From contig NW_026516426.1 of NCBI RefSeq assembly GCF_025602895.1, positions 1 to 46,700 of the forward strand: 46,700 nt of DNA, read 5' to 3'. Origin of the DNA: Polychytrium aggregatum. Its lineage: Eukaryota; Chytridiomycota; Chytridiomycetes; Polychytriales. Of the stretch, positions 10,226-20,279 are shown one piece after another. The notes beneath the pieces are model-generated. The model did not search any database and had not been told where the DNA came from. It worked only from the letters and a program-made list of their open reading frames with translations. Position 1 is the stretch's first letter. Each line of letters opens with the position of its first letter. The position numbers were made by a program, and so were the translations under genes.

Positions 10226-11302
10226 TCAGAAAATGGGCTCTGGTGTGTGGCCTCGTATACCACCAATTTTTCTGAGTTCAGCCATGGCCTCCGTATCCCC
10301 CTGCTTGGCGGCAGCATGAAGCAGTTCATTGGCAGTGCTTCGGTTTCGAGCGACGCCCAGACCTTTGAGGAAGCAGATTCCGAGTTCGTACTGAGCGAGG
10401 CTACAATTCTGAGTTGCCGACAGTTGATACCATTCGACAGCCATGTTGATATCCCGGGGTACACCCAACCCACCCTGGTACATGCGACCAAGATGGTACT
10501 GAGCACGTCGATTTCCCTGCAGAGCTGATGCAGTGAACCAACCAAAGGCAGCACCACGATCATTCGAAGACTGATATTCACCCAGGAGCAGCTGGGCAAA
10601 CTGATTTCCTTGGGCTGCAGAGGCTTGCAGATGATGGAGGTGGAGGTTGATGTTTGAGTAGAAACCCTTGGTAGACCAGAACCAGACCTGGCTGTCAGAG
10701 TGGCCATCTCGAGCCAGTGTGCCAAAGATGTACCTTGCAGTATTCATCGAGCGTGGAGTCCCAAAAGCTTGATACAGACACACAGCCATGAGGTGTCGAC
10801 AGAGCCAGTCAGACCTGGATCCGAGTCGACACAATCCAAAGAACCGTACAGAGGCTGCTGTTGCGGATCTATTGGCCTGTCTGGCACATAGGCAAACATC
10901 TTCTCCCAGTCGGAAGCGGTTGCGGGTTTCGTTGTCTCGAATAATTTGAATGCCCTTTCGTTGGTCCATTAGGGTGCCCCGGCCGAGGTAATGCATCCAC
11001 CCGACCATATGGGTGGCGATGGGCTTGATTACTGGGTTGGTGGACTGGGTGCTGACTTCCTGCCAGTGATTGAAGGCGGCTTGGTCGCTCTTCTCGACTC
11101 CATGGCCGATGAACGAGAAGCATCCACGGAGGAAGACGATCCGGAGTCGTGCATCTTCACTTCCTTGGCTCCAGGCGGCCGTGTACCATTCGATGGCTGT
11201 GCTGAAACTTTGCTTGACGCCTTCACCGTCTTCGTACATTCGACCGAGGGCGAGCTGGGCCTGGACGAGTCCACGGTTCGCAAGGCGGCGATAGAGGCCG
11301 AG
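10226..11302 (-). pseudogene. F-box-like/Sel1 gene 2, 3' part (split by copy 2b)
   Basis: About 357 residues of Sel1 repeats, with clear units such as ALGRMYEDGEGV, HLGRMYQGGLGVPRD and ELGICFLKGLGVARN, each followed by an AxxWYxxAA-like helix. The 5' part lies at 16770-17356 (or 17527). The TSD ccgag and the codon phase on both sides match, so excision of the retroelement would restore a frame of about 552 residues from the 17356 ATG. No stop or frameshift is present in either half. Sel1 repeats form alpha-solenoids used in protein interaction; the partner is unknown. Confidence 0.85.
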
Positions 11303-11611
11303 TGTAACGTCCACTACTGGGACGTTGGGGCAAGACGGGGAGGGAGGGGGTACAAGACAAGACAGGACGGGGCAGAACAGGGCGGTGCTAGGCTACTCTA
11401 GCGGACGGGTGAGCTCGGGGAGCACTTACGTTTATTCACGATAAAACCGAACTCCAGACAAACGGGGGGAACGGGGGCAACCCGCAGGTATACCCTGCGG
11501 TGGCCTGCCTGCGGTGCGTGAAAACGCAAAGCGCAGCACAGGTCACGACCCACTGCGCCGCGCAGTACGCGCAGTACGCGCAGCACAGCGTCGGAGATAC
11601 CATCTCCTACA
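11303..11611 (-). repeat. 3' LTR of copy 2b (309 bp)
   Basis: Identical to 16461-16769; outer flank ccgag is the TSD. Confidence 0.97.
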
Positions 11612-11620
11612 CTCCCACAC

Positions 11621-14600
11621 TTAAGAAGGCTTCCTGCGAGGAGCCCTGCGTGTGCTCTTTATTTGGGGCTCCTCGAGGTGTTTACCGTATTTACTCAGCT
11701 CCTCGGGTGCATGGGACAAGTCCTCCAGTGTTTGCCATGTGTTGCCCGAGTGTGGGTAACCAACCCACTTGACATAAAACCGAAGTGACCCATCAGCCAC
11801 TTTCTTGTGCCTCACGATCCTTTCGACTTCATATTCTTGAGTATAGTATTGTCCGAGGTCGTCTTCCAGTGGTGCGTCGTCCGGGACACCTTCGTCGGCG
11901 TCGGGGAACTGTGCTGGACTGCGGGTCGTGTGGCGACGCAGCTTGGACACATGGAAGACAGGATGGAGCTTGCTTCCAGGTGGCAAGTCCAACAGGTAGT
12001 TGAGGGGACTGGGTCGGGCCGCTATCTTGAACGGTCCTCGGTACTTGGGCAACAACTTCTTTGACTGGGCTTCGGGGACCTTGATGTTGTCGGCGTCCAG
12101 GTAGACAAGGTCTCCAACTTCAAAGGAGACATCCTGGTGTCGGCGGTCGTAGTACTTCGCCATCACTTGTTGCGCATCCGTGAGCGCGTCGGCGATCATC
12201 TTGTGTCGGACTTGATGATCTTTGACAAAGGCACTTGGTTTGGGAGGCAATCCAGCCGTGGACTCGGTCAGTGTCAAGGAGGTGGGAACATCAGGCTGGA
12301 ATCCGTAGAGCGCCTCAAAGGGGCTCAAGCCAGTTGTGCTCGACTTGGCGGTGTTGTATGCAAACTCTGCATGACTCAGCTGTATGTCCCAGTCGTCTTG
12401 GCTGGTCGAGGCGTATGTCCTCAGGTATTGCTCGAGGGTGCGGATCGTCCGCTCGGACTGTCCATCCGTTTGTTGGTGGTGCGAGGTTGACATGTTCAGC
12501 TTGGTGCCGAGATGGTCGAACAGACTTGTCCAAAACAAGGAGGTGAATCGGGGGTCTCGATCACTGACGATGGACTTTGGGAGGCCGTGGTGCTTGAACA
12601 CATGCTTGAAGAACAGCAGTGCAAGGTCAGGCGCGGAGCATGTCGTCTGGCACGGCACAAAGTGTGCCATCTTGCTGAACCTGTCGACAAAGACAGCGAT
12701 TGCATCGTGGTCCAACTTGGTCGTCGGTAGATGCGTGATGAGATCCATGGACATGCTGGTCCAGGGGCGGTCGGGAACAGGCAGGGGTTGCAGCAATCCT
12801 TGCTCTCGGGTCGTGCGTGACTTGACCATCTTGCAGGTATGGCAGGACTCGATGTACTTCTCGACGGTGCGCTTCATTCCAGGCCAGTATGCGACTTTGG
12901 CCAGTCGGTCGTATGTCTTCTCGACTCCAAAGTGTCCAGCGAGGGGCGAGTCGTGGACCTCTTGGAGCAACTTGGTCTTCAACGACGGAATGTCCGGCAC
13001 ACAGACACGGCTGTCCTTCTTCAGGAGGAGCAGGCCATCACGCACTGTGTACTCGGATGATTCGTCGTCCTTGGGGAGCTTAGACACCTTTCGGAACAGT
13101 TCTCCGAACTGTTTGTCGTTGGCGATGTTGTCTCGGACAACATCCAGCATCGTGTTGTCGACACTGACAGTCGACTCGTACAGTGACGCCAATTGGTAGT
13201 CGGGGCGTCGGGACAGTGCGTCAGGCACCACATTGAGTTTGCCTTTCTGGTATACAACCTCGTAGTTGTACTCGGCGAGGAACTCCATCCATCGCGCTTG
13301 GCGTCGGCTCAGGTTCTTCTTGGTGTCGAGGTAACGCAGTGACTGGTGGTCCGTCACAATCTTGAAGGGCTTGGCGGTACCGTGGAGGTACACTCGGAAC
13401 TTCTGCAGCGCGTAGATGATCGCAAGCTGCTCCTTCTCGTGCACGGGATAGTTGATCTCGTGTTGGGACAGTTTGCGCGACTCGAAGGCAACGGGCCTTC
13501 CCTCCTGCATCAAAACAGCTCCCACCGCAAAGTCGGAGGCGTCGGTGTGCACGGAGACATCCGTGTTCGGGTCGAACACAGCGAGGACAGGAGCGTTCGT
13601 CAAGGCGTGCTTGAGGGTCTCGAACGCTTGGCGTTGTGGGTGGTCCCACACGAAGGGGCACTCTTTGCGGAGTAGGTCTGTGAGTGGACCGGCAGTGCGC
13701 GCCAGATCGGGGATGAATCGGCGGTAGTAGTTGACGAGACCGAGAAACGACTGCACGTCAGAGACGCATGCGAGCGGCGGCCACTCGACCACAGACTTGA
13801 CCTTGGCGGGGTCGACTTCGATTCCTCTTCCTGAGACAACGTGTCCCAGGAACGGGACTTGATTCTTGAAGAACTCACACTTGGACAGTTTGGCATACAA
13901 CTTGTGCTCGCGTAGCTTGGCCAGCACGCGGGCGACATGACCTTCATGGGTCGCTTCATCCTTGCTGTACACAAGGATATCATCCAGGTACACGATGACA
14001 GAGTTGTCGAGCTCTTGGCGGAACACATCGTTCATCAGCTGCATGAACGTGGCAGGTGCGTTCGTCAATCCGAACGGCAGCACTAGGAACTCGTACAGTC
14101 CGTAGCGAGTCCTGAAGGCGGTCTTGTGGACATCATCCTCGTGGATGCGGATCTGATGGTAGCCTGAGCGGAGGTCTATCTTGCTAAAGACCTTTGCTCC
14201 ACTCAGACGATCCATCAACTCGTCGATCCTGGGCAACGGGTAGGTGTTCTTGATGGTCTGTTTGTTTAGTGCGCGATAGTCGACGCACATCCTGAGATCA
14301 CCTTCTTTCTTCTTGACAAAGAGCACTGGTGCACCATACGGTGACTGGCTCGGGCGGATGAACCCATGGGCGAGGAGGTCATCCAACTGGCGCTTGAGTT
14401 CGTCCATCTCCGTCAGCGACAGTTGGTACGTCGGTCTTGACGGAGGCGACGAGCCTGGTTCGATGTCGATGCGATGATCGACGGTGCGTTGGGGTGGCAG
14501 GCATTGTGGCAACTGGTCGGGGAATACGTCCTTGTACTCGTCGAGCAGCTTGGTCACCACAGGCGGGGGACCGGGACCGGCTTGGTCGGTGTCGTCGACC

Positions 14601-15538
14601 TCACGCACGACACAGAGGAACGACGTGTCCTTCTTGATCAGCCTCTTGAATTGCATGGCTGAGAGGAGAGGTGGCATGTTGGGTGAGGCCATGCCCTGCA
14701 GGACAATGTCAGGGCCAACACGGACAGTGCGGCCTTTCCAGTCGACGACTGGAGTCGGCTCGGCACGAGCAAGCCAGCTCATGCCGAGGATGGCATCGAA
14801 CTTGGTGTCGATCACTTGGAACAACAGGACAGGATGGTACTTGGGATGGAGGGCCACTCGCAGGACCACTTGGTGTGTGCACTGCTGCACACGATCGTCT
14901 GCAAGCGCCACACTCATCGGCGACTTCTTCTTGGTTGCATGTATGTTGAGCTCCTGGAGCAAGCGTCTGCTGACAAAGTTGCAGCTTGCTCCAGAGTCCA
15001 CCATCATTCGGACGGTGTGACCTTGGACGGTGGCAGGGAGGTACAGCAGGGACTCTTCATGGTCCTCCTGCACAGCCTCCTGCACCATGACTTGACTTGG
15101 GGGAACGGGCGACACTTGGTCTTGGTTGGCTTCATCACGGCCACTCGGACATTTTGGATAGGGTTCGGCCATTGCGGGGGCCTGCGGCGTCAGCACGCCA
15201 TTGCACACGACGTCCACGGCTTGCGGACACATGTCGGAAGCATCCGACACACACGACTTGACAGGGGTGAGGGCACAGGCGGTCCTGTCCCTCAAGGGTT
15301 CTTGATTTTCTTTTTTGTTTTGGTTTTCAATTTTGGTTTTCTCTTCACGTTCGTGGAGAGGCAGGCGGCTTGCGCCACCATGCACCTCTCGCACGACGCA
15401 CAACACTTGGTTTGTTTCTCCTTCGGGGGAGGGGGCGAGGTGAACTTCCTCTGGAGACGCGTGGACTGCATTGAGCAATCCACGGCGTTGGTCTCCTACT
15501 AGGGCTCCAGAGCCACCTAGTAGGGTCGGCCGTTTCCC
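11621..15538 (-). CDS. pol: Family 2 Pol polyprotein, copy 2b
   Basis: Pol frame from the slippery heptamer (15532-15538). Numbered from the frame opening at 15553 (1310 codons): protease DSGA near 186; reverse transcriptase about 395-575 with YLDD near 522; RNase H about 665-770; integrase HHCC about 868-915; DDE core about 930-1090; C-terminal chromodomain about 1238-1290 (YEVERIV, YVKWVGY). Domain order RT-RH-INT and the chromodomain define a Ty3/gypsy chromovirus. Pol is made as a Gag-Pol fusion by -1 frameshifting. The chromodomain is expected to steer integration to methylated H3 chromatin. The protein is identical to that of copy 2c. Confidence 0.96.
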   Translation of the reverse strand, partial: GKRPTLLGGSGALVGDQRRGLLNAVHASPEEVHLAPSPEGETNQVLCVVREVHGGASRLPLHEREEKTKIENQNKKENQEPLRDRTACALTPVKSCVSDASDMCPQAVDVVCNGVLTPQAPAMAEPYPKCPSGRDEANQDQVSPVPPSQVMVQEAVQEDHEESLLYLPATVQGHTVRMMVDSGASCNFVSRRLLQELNIHATKKKSPMSVALADDRVQQCTHQVVLRVALHPKYHPVLLFQVIDTKFDAILGMSWLARAEPTPVVDWKGRTVRVGPDIVLQGMASPNMPPLLSAMQFKRLIKKDTSFLCVVREVDDTDQAGPGPPPVVTKLLDEYKDVFPDQLPQCLPPQRTVDHRIDIEPGSSPPSRPTYQLSLTEMDELKRQLDDLLAHGFIRPSQSPYGAPVLFVKKKEGDLRMCVDYRALNKQTIKNTYPLPRIDELMDRLSGAKVFSKIDLRSGYHQIRIHEDDVHKTAFRTRYGLYEFLVLPFGLTNAPATFMQLMNDVFRQELDNSVIVYLDDILVYSKDEATHEGHVARVLAKLREHKLYAKLSKCEFFKNQVPFLGHVVSGRGIEVDPAKVKSVVEWPPLACVSDVQSFLGLVNYYRRFIPDLARTAGPLTDLLRKECPFVWDHPQRQAFETLKHALTNAPVLAVFDPNTDVSVHTDASDFAVGAVLMQEGRPVAFESRKLSQHEINYPVHEKEQLAIIYALQKFRVYLHGTAKPFKIVTDHQSLRYLDTKKNLSRRQARWMEFLAEYNYEVVYQKGKLNVVPDALSRRPDYQLASLYESTVSVDNTMLDVVRDNIANDKQFGELFRKVSKLPKDDESSEYTVRDGLLLLKKDSRVCVPDIPSLKTKLLQEVHDSPLAGHFGVEKTYDRLAKVAYWPGMKRTVEKYIESCHTCKMVKSRTTREQGLLQPLPVPDRPWTSMSMDLITHLPTTKLDHDAIAVFVDRFSKMAHFVPCQTTCSAPDLALLFFKHVFKHHGLPKSIVSDRDPRFTSLFWTSLFDHLGTKLNMSTSHHQQTDGQSERTIRTLEQYLRTYASTSQDDWDIQLSHAEFAYNTAKSSTTGLSPFEALYGFQPDVPTSLTLTESTAGLPPKPSAFVKDHQVRHKMIADALTDAQQVMAKYYDRRHQDVSFEVGDLVYLDADNIKVPEAQSKKLLPKYRGPFKIAARPSPLNYLLDLPPGSKLHPVFHVSKLRRHTTRSPAQFPDADEGVPDDAPLEDDLGQYYTQEYEVERIVRHKKVADGSLRFYVKWVGYPHSGNTWQTLEDLSHAPEELSKYGKHLEEPQIKSTRRAPRRKPS
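15495..15538 (-). promoter_or_regulatory. -1 ribosomal frameshift signal, copy 2b
   Basis: Minus-strand heptamer G GGA AAC in the gag frame (15532-15538), 7-nt spacer, then a hairpin with arms 15517-15524 and 15495-15502 and an inner GGCT/AGCC extension. The gag stop lies at the base of the 5' arm. Confidence 0.75.
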
Positions 15539-16338
15539 GACTTCATGGGGCACTCCTTGGCCTGGTGTCCCGGTCGGTGACAGAAGAAGCAGGAACCATG
15601 GCGGAGGTCCTCCTGCTTCTGTCTGTCCTTGGGGGAGACAGTGGCAGCTTGCTGGAACCGGGAGCGGGGAGGGCCACGAGCCTCCATGGCGTTGACGTCA
15701 ACGTCCATGGGCTCAGGCATGGGTCTTGCGGGCGGGGCCGGGCGAGGCGGACGGGCTGGGACGTGATGAGACCGATGGCCGCCTGCCAGCTGCGGGTAGA
15801 ACTGGCGGCCATGGTACTGGACGTTGTCGAGGTTCTCGGCAACGTCCATCATCACGTCCAGGGACTTGCGGGCATCAGGGTTGCTGGCGATGTACTCTCT
15901 GATCTTGGGCTTGAGGCCCTTCTGGAAGAGGTACATCGCATCAGCAGAGCCCAGCTCCTCAATCTGGGAGGAGAGGTCTTCAAACTCCTCGATGTAGCGG
16001 GTCACAGAACCACGCTGCACGAGAGAGTATAGCTTGTCACGGGCAATGAGTTCAGCATTGGGGCTGCCGAAGCGGCGACGGAGGCGGTCCTTGAAGTCGT
16101 CAAACACACCTTCGCTCTGCTCGTCGAACCCTTGGCGGCGGTACCAACGGTACGCCTGGTCCTTTAAGCAGAGCTTGGCGGCGACGATGTGGTGGGTGGG
16201 GGCGACTTGGGCAGCATCGAGGTAGTCCTCGAGTTGCTGCAGCCAGTCCTCCACCGAGGAGGAGCGGCTCTTCCCAGTAAACACTGGGGCACGGAAGGTC
16301 TTGAGGAAGGCTTCCGGAAGTGGGCGGGGGTTGCTCAT
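15517..16338 (-). CDS. gag: Family 2 Gag, copy 2b
   Basis: 273 residues, identical to the Gag of copies 2a and 2c. It has the retrotransposon Gag domain followed by a Pro-rich linker and a C-terminal CCHC knuckle (C-x2-C-x4-H-x4-C). The start ATG at 16336-16338 is preceded by an in-element leader of about 120 bases after the PBS. The final 12 codons overlap pol. Confidence 0.95.
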   Translation of the reverse strand: MSNPRPLPEAFLKTFRAPVFTGKSRSSSVEDWLQQLEDYLDAAQVAPTHHIVAAKLCLKDQAYRWYRRQGFDEQSEGVFDDFKDRLRRRFGSPNAELIARDKLYSLVQRGSVTRYIEEFEDLSSQIEELGSADAMYLFQKGLKPKIREYIASNPDARKSLDVMMDVAENLDNVQYHGRQFYPQLAGGHRSHHVPARPPRPAPPARPMPEPMDVDVNAMEARGPPRSRFQQAATVSPKDRQKQEDLRHGSCFFCHRPGHQAKECPMKSGNGRPY

Positions 16339-16460
16339 GGCAGGGGCAGGCTCCAGGGACAGAGAGGAGAGTCGGTCGGCAAGAGAGGCGGGATCCAGCT
16401 TGAGGATCTAGAAAGAGGACAAACAGGACGAAAACAAGACGAGGATTTCCGATGCTACCA

Positions 16461-16769
16461 TGTAACGTCCACTACTGGGACGTTGGGGCAAGACGGGGAG
16501 GGAGGGGGTACAAGACAAGACAGGACGGGGCAGAACAGGGCGGTGCTAGGCTACTCTAGCGGACGGGTGAGCTCGGGGAGCACTTACGTTTATTCACGAT
16601 AAAACCGAACTCCAGACAAACGGGGGGAACGGGGGCAACCCGCAGGTATACCCTGCGGTGGCCTGCCTGCGGTGCGTGAAAACGCAAAGCGCAGCACAGG
16701 TCACGACCCACTGCGCCGCGCAGTACGCGCAGTACGCGCAGCACAGCGTCGGAGATACCATCTCCTACA
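16461..16769 (-). repeat. 5' LTR of copy 2b (309 bp)
   Basis: Identical to the 3' LTR. Immediately inside, the minus strand from 16460 down reads TGGTAGCATCGGAAATCC, a PBS fitting a tRNA whose 5' acceptor strand starts AGC, as in eukaryotic initiator tRNA-Met. Confidence 0.97.
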
Positions 16770-17356
16770 CCGAGGGCCTTGGTAGCATCGCGATGGACGA
16801 GCTTGTGGCCCATGTAGCATCTGGCCAAGTGAAACTGGGCCATCGTATGGTTGTCGAGGGCTGCTTGTTCCAAGAGGGAGAGGACTTCTTCCATCCTGGT
16901 GTCTTGAACCTTCCAGGGCAGGTATCCGCTTGCGAGCATGAGTTGCTGCTCCTTGTTCCGAGCAAGGAAATACGCCGCGGCGGCATTTCCAGAGTTGGAC
17001 TGTGCTTCGAGCCAGGACCAACCGCCACCCAGACGCGGGCAGTAGAAGGACAGAAGATATCTGTCGCTGGGCGTAATCCGGATCTGGAGGGACCCATCGT
17101 CGTTCTTCAAGCATCGTCGGGAGCACCACAAATTGAAGCGCCTCTCCTTGGAGTTCAGAAGGTGCCTCGCTCGCTTGCAAACGAGGAGGAGAGTCTTGAC
17201 ATCAGCAAAGGAGAGGGCGAACTGGAAGGATTCGTTGCAGCATATGATGGTGAAGATGGCGGGGTCGTGGTGATAGGGGGCTTCCGTGGGGTCCAAGACG
17301 GGCAAGCTTGTGCCCGCTCCGAGGGGCTGGTGCTGGCTGGCGGAACCGGAGGCCAT
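16770..17356 (-). pseudogene. F-box-like/Sel1 gene 2, 5' part (split by copy 2b)
   Basis: About 195 residues from the ATG at 17354-17356. An in-frame ATG at 17525-17527 would add 57 Pro/Ser-rich residues that look like untranslated leader, so the inner start is preferred. The N-terminal 20-75 residues are F-box-like (FADVKTLLLVCKRAR, then RRFNLWCSRR), as in the Sel1 genes at 8346 and 23326. The C-terminal part begins the first Sel1 units (FHLARCYMG). The frame reaches the TSD ccgag at 16770-16774 in the phase needed to continue at 11302. A TATA-like TATAT lies near 17672. Confidence 0.8.
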
Positions 17357-17735
17357 TTTCTTGTAGAGGCGGACGACAAAGGGTCGATTGAGCTGACGGA
17401 CAGGCAGGCAGGCAGAAGAACAAAGAGCCGAGATTGCGGGTGGAAGGAGGGCGGGCTTGTTGGGCGGGCGGGAGGTGGGCTTGTGACCGGGCGGAGTTGA
17501 GCCACCAGCACGGGGCGCGCTGACCATGAGGATGGGGTTGACACGTGCACATCAGGTGTACATTGGCTGCGCATGGACACGCTGTGAGCGGGTCTGGGCG
17601 ATCTCTGATGCTGGCACAACAAACACATCATCCCAGGACAACAATGGAACACCTGGGCATTGGAGAGCAATTTGATATATTGAATCCATGCAATCGCATC
17701 TACACTCGATGATAGATGCTGTCTGGAATATTCGC

Positions 17736-18554
17736 TCAATTTCCGAGCGACTTGCGGCTCTTGCGTAGATTGGCTTTGAGGGTCTCTTCGTGGATGGTGA
17801 CCGCAAAGGCCGTTTGAAAGCGCTCGGCATCGAATGGTGCCTTGGTCTTGGCCAATTTCATGCTATCCCTGAAAATAGAGATGAGTTCGTCCATGACCGA
17901 ATCATCGGCAGCATCGGCATCATCGGCAGCATCGTCATCGAGACTGGTTTCCTCCTTTTTAACATTGCCTTGGGCGGCAATACTGCTGTATGAATTTTGA
18001 CTTTGGAACCGGTCGGCGCCGTTTCGCTGAGAAGGCGTGTTGTGTGCACTGGTTGACACTCTAGGATAGGTTGAGGGTGTAGGTCTCATCAACGGTCGAG
18101 CGGGAGTGATAGGTCCACCGAAGGGGCGAAACTTGTCGGCGGGCTTGCACACAGGACCATCGGGTCCAGGAATCGTAGGGGGTGCATCTGGGTGGAGCTT
18201 GTAGCTGAGTGCATCGTGATGACGCTGGCAGAAATAACTGCCTTCGATCCGAGGAATGACTTGACAGCGCTCCTTGTACTGGGTGTTTTTCTTCATGGCC
18301 CAGCAGCGTGGATCGCGAGGGTCGAGGGGATAGACTCTGTGGAACACACAGCCATCATATCCAGGAACACAGGGCTTACTGCAGGTCGCAGTTCCTCCGG
18401 ATTTGGTGGTTGGATAAGGGCAGACGGTGTTTGCCGCTTTGGAATGGACGTTGCAATATTGCGAGTCGACCAGTCGACGACCCGGACAAGTTTGTCCGTT
18501 GTCAAGTATATAAATGCATGGAGAGATAGGATTGATTCGTTGGTTCTGGGACAT
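17736..18554 (-). CDS. Cys/His-module protein 2 (three modules)
   Basis: 272 residues. Three modules in the same order and nearly the same spacing as the gene at 9287: C13/C23/C34/H37, C45/C58/C62/C69/H72 and C84/C97/C109/H112. A Pro/Ser-rich linker (140-200) follows, then an acidic stretch of DDADAAD repeats and a short helical Lys-rich C-terminus. The ATG at 18552-18554 is chosen because it begins just before the first module; a possible acceptor CCACCTTAG precedes it, so a 5' UTR intron is possible. Probable zinc-binding protein of unknown function; no enzymatic motif is visible. Confidence 0.8.
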   Translation of the reverse strand: MSQNQRINPISPCIYILDNGQTCPGRRLVDSQYCNVHSKAANTVCPYPTTKSGGTATCSKPCVPGYDGCVFHRVYPLDPRDPRCWAMKKNTQYKERCQVIPRIEGSYFCQRHHDALSYKLHPDAPPTIPGPDGPVCKPADKFRPFGGPITPARPLMRPTPSTYPRVSTSAHNTPSQRNGADRFQSQNSYSSIAAQGNVKKEETSLDDDAADDADAADDSVMDELISIFRDSMKLAKTKAPFDAERFQTAFAVTIHEETLKANLRKSRKSLGN

Positions 18555-18733
18555 GGCGATTCTAAGGTGGCTAGGGATGCCAATTTGAATCACAAGTTGA
18601 GGGAGATAAGTCAAACTGAGTCGATAGGTGTCGCTTCAGAAGCGAAAACCGTCCAAATTTGATCCAAACGAGAAAGCGGCAGAAGCGCTGGCCTCGACCA
18701 TCGTCCCAGAGCACTCAAAATTAATTAATTCAT

Positions 18734-18870
18734 TACAGTCTATCCAATAAAAAACGGGACACCCCGGGTTTTGACCATTGATCGAATATTTTGTTACCCA
18801 ATGTTATCGCGCGCTGGCCATGACCATTCACCAGTGTGTCCAAGAGCACCATCCATCGCTGGTACTCCGA
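18734..18870 (+). mobile_element. Relic of a Tc1/IS630 transposon end
   Basis: After a TA at 18734-18735, a 26-bp TIR (18736-18761) and the next 70 bases match, with few changes, the end of the transposon at 42700-42802. The similarity then jumps about 75-80 bases into the transposase gene (its helix-turn-helix region, SKSTIHRW) and fades near 18870. It is an internally deleted, non-coding fragment. The remaining intergenic DNA at 18555-18733 and 18871-19177 shows nothing recognisable. Confidence 0.75.
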
Positions 18871-19177
18871 GACCAGTGCCCAGGTCGATTGTGGCGACCG
18901 GAGAGCGACCGATGATGTTCACTCAGAGGCTGCCAAAGTGATTTGATTTATATTTTATGGCTTTGCTTGACGCAAGCACATCACATACTACATGTTCATG
19001 GAAACGGCTGTGGTGTCCCGTTATTTTCTGAATATAGTGTAAACTGCGTGGGCGCATTTTCTTCATTTGGATGGACGCCTGGAAGGGTGAATATTGATAC
19101 ACTGTGTATTTCGTTGAAAATAGCTTCTGAAATGTCGAAGCGCAAAAAATATCAGCGATACACAACAGAAACTAAGT

Positions 19178-19945
19178 CTAATAATCTCTGTCATCGGAAT
19201 AAGGGGAAAAGCATTCCCCGAATACCCTTAGCAACTTGACAACGGAGAAAGGATCATCAGGGGGAGGGAAGGTATCGGGTGCCTCGACTACAAAGGTCAT
19301 GGACTGAGGAGCAGGAGTATATGGCGAGTGTGGAGCGGCGTGATTCATGACAGGGGGCTCGGGGATTTCACGCTCGGACTCGGGCGCGGTCACATCAGGC
19401 TCGATGTTGATGTCCGCTGGCTCGGACTCTGGGGCGTCCGATGGAGGAAGTGTCAAGAGTCCATCGTCTTGGTCGGGTTCGGGATTGGCGGGCTCGTGGA
19501 CCCTGGTTCCGACCTCCTGGTCCTCAGCTTGGCGGCGCGGAGTGGCCGGGGGTGTAGGCGGGGCCTGGGTGGGAGCCTGGGGAACCGGGGCGTTGGAAGG
19601 GGTGTCTGGATGTTCGGGGGCTCTGGCGACAGCCTGGTCCTCAGCTTGGCGGCGCGGAGTGGCTGGGGGGGTGAGCAGGACCTGGATGGGAGCCGGGACA
19701 GGATCCTCGGTAGCTTCGACACGGGCCTCAGGATCGGGGTTATCCAAGATCAGGACACGATGACGGCGCACGGCGGGGTGGAGAGTAAACTCATCCGGGT
19801 GATTGACCCGATATCTGACATGAACCTGACACAAAAGCGGGTTATCATGGCGGTGGTAGTTCGTGCATTTTGTGTCGAACTGAGACTCTTGAGTCATCGC
19901 GTAGCAGCGTTCTGGGTCGAGGTCATGAAATTGGAACGAATCCAT
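19178..19945 (-). CDS. Cys/His-module protein 3 (single module)
   Basis: 255 residues. Only one module is present, C14/C27/C39/H42, and its spacing (C-x12-C-x11-C-x2-H) is the same as the third module of the paralogues; the first two modules are missing. The middle is Pro-rich and contains a duplicated PPATPRRQAEDQ segment about 45 residues apart. The C-terminal 60 residues are without recognisable domain. The ATG at 19943-19945 follows a splice-acceptor-like TTTTCTTAG, so a 5' UTR intron is likely. It is divergent from the Sel1-type gene at 20280. Confidence 0.75.
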   Translation of the reverse strand: MDSFQFHDLDPERCYAMTQESQFDTKCTNYHRHDNPLLCQVHVRYRVNHPDEFTLHPAVRRHRVLILDNPDPEARVEATEDPVPAPIQVLLTPPATPRRQAEDQAVARAPEHPDTPSNAPVPQAPTQAPPTPPATPRRQAEDQEVGTRVHEPANPEPDQDDGLLTLPPSDAPESEPADINIEPDVTAPESEREIPEPPVMNHAAPHSPYTPAPQSMTFVVEAPDTFPPPDDPFSVVKLLRVFGECFSPYSDDRDY

Positions 19946-20078
19946 GGTTATTCTTCCTAAGAAAACGGAAGTCAGGAGCAATGGTATGGAGAGGGGATCG
20001 ACCTAAGAGGTCCGAAGAGGGAGGTTTGCTTGGCGGCCGAGGGTGAAGAGCAAAAGAGGAGGAAACCCCAGGCGGTCG

Positions 20079-20088
20079 CCTTTTATCC
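20079..20088 (-). promoter_or_regulatory. TATA box for the gene starting at 19945
   Basis: GGATAAAAGG on the minus strand, about 135 bases upstream of the ATG. The 334-bp interval 19946-20279 is the shared promoter of two divergent genes; a weak TATA-like ggatattt lies near 20226 for the rightward gene. Confidence 0.45.
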
Positions 20089-20279
20089 TGGGGGGAAAGG
20101 CGACATCGCCCCCGACTCGGGCTCCGAAACACGTCACCGGTTGCACGAGGTAGTGCGCAGCATTGAGCCACCAGTCGTGGCACGTTCCACATGTTCCATG
20201 TTCCAATGGCGTGTCACCAAAGTAAGGATATTTTTCTAGTGTATATTCACAGCACGACGTGGTGTTGCATGCAGCAAGC

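Larger units (their letters stand above)
11303..16769 (-). mobile_element. Ty3/gypsy chromovirus family 2, copy 2b, complete (5467 bp)
   Basis: Two identical 309-bp LTRs (11303-11611 and 16461-16769), PBS, gag, frameshift signal, pol with chromodomain, and a purine-rich tract (AAGTGTGGGAG on the minus strand, 11612-11622). Perfect 5-bp TSD ccgag at 11298-11302 and 16770-16774. Its coding frames are intact and identical to copy 2c. It disrupts an F-box/Sel1 gene. Identical LTRs and open frames indicate very recent insertion. Confidence 0.97.
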
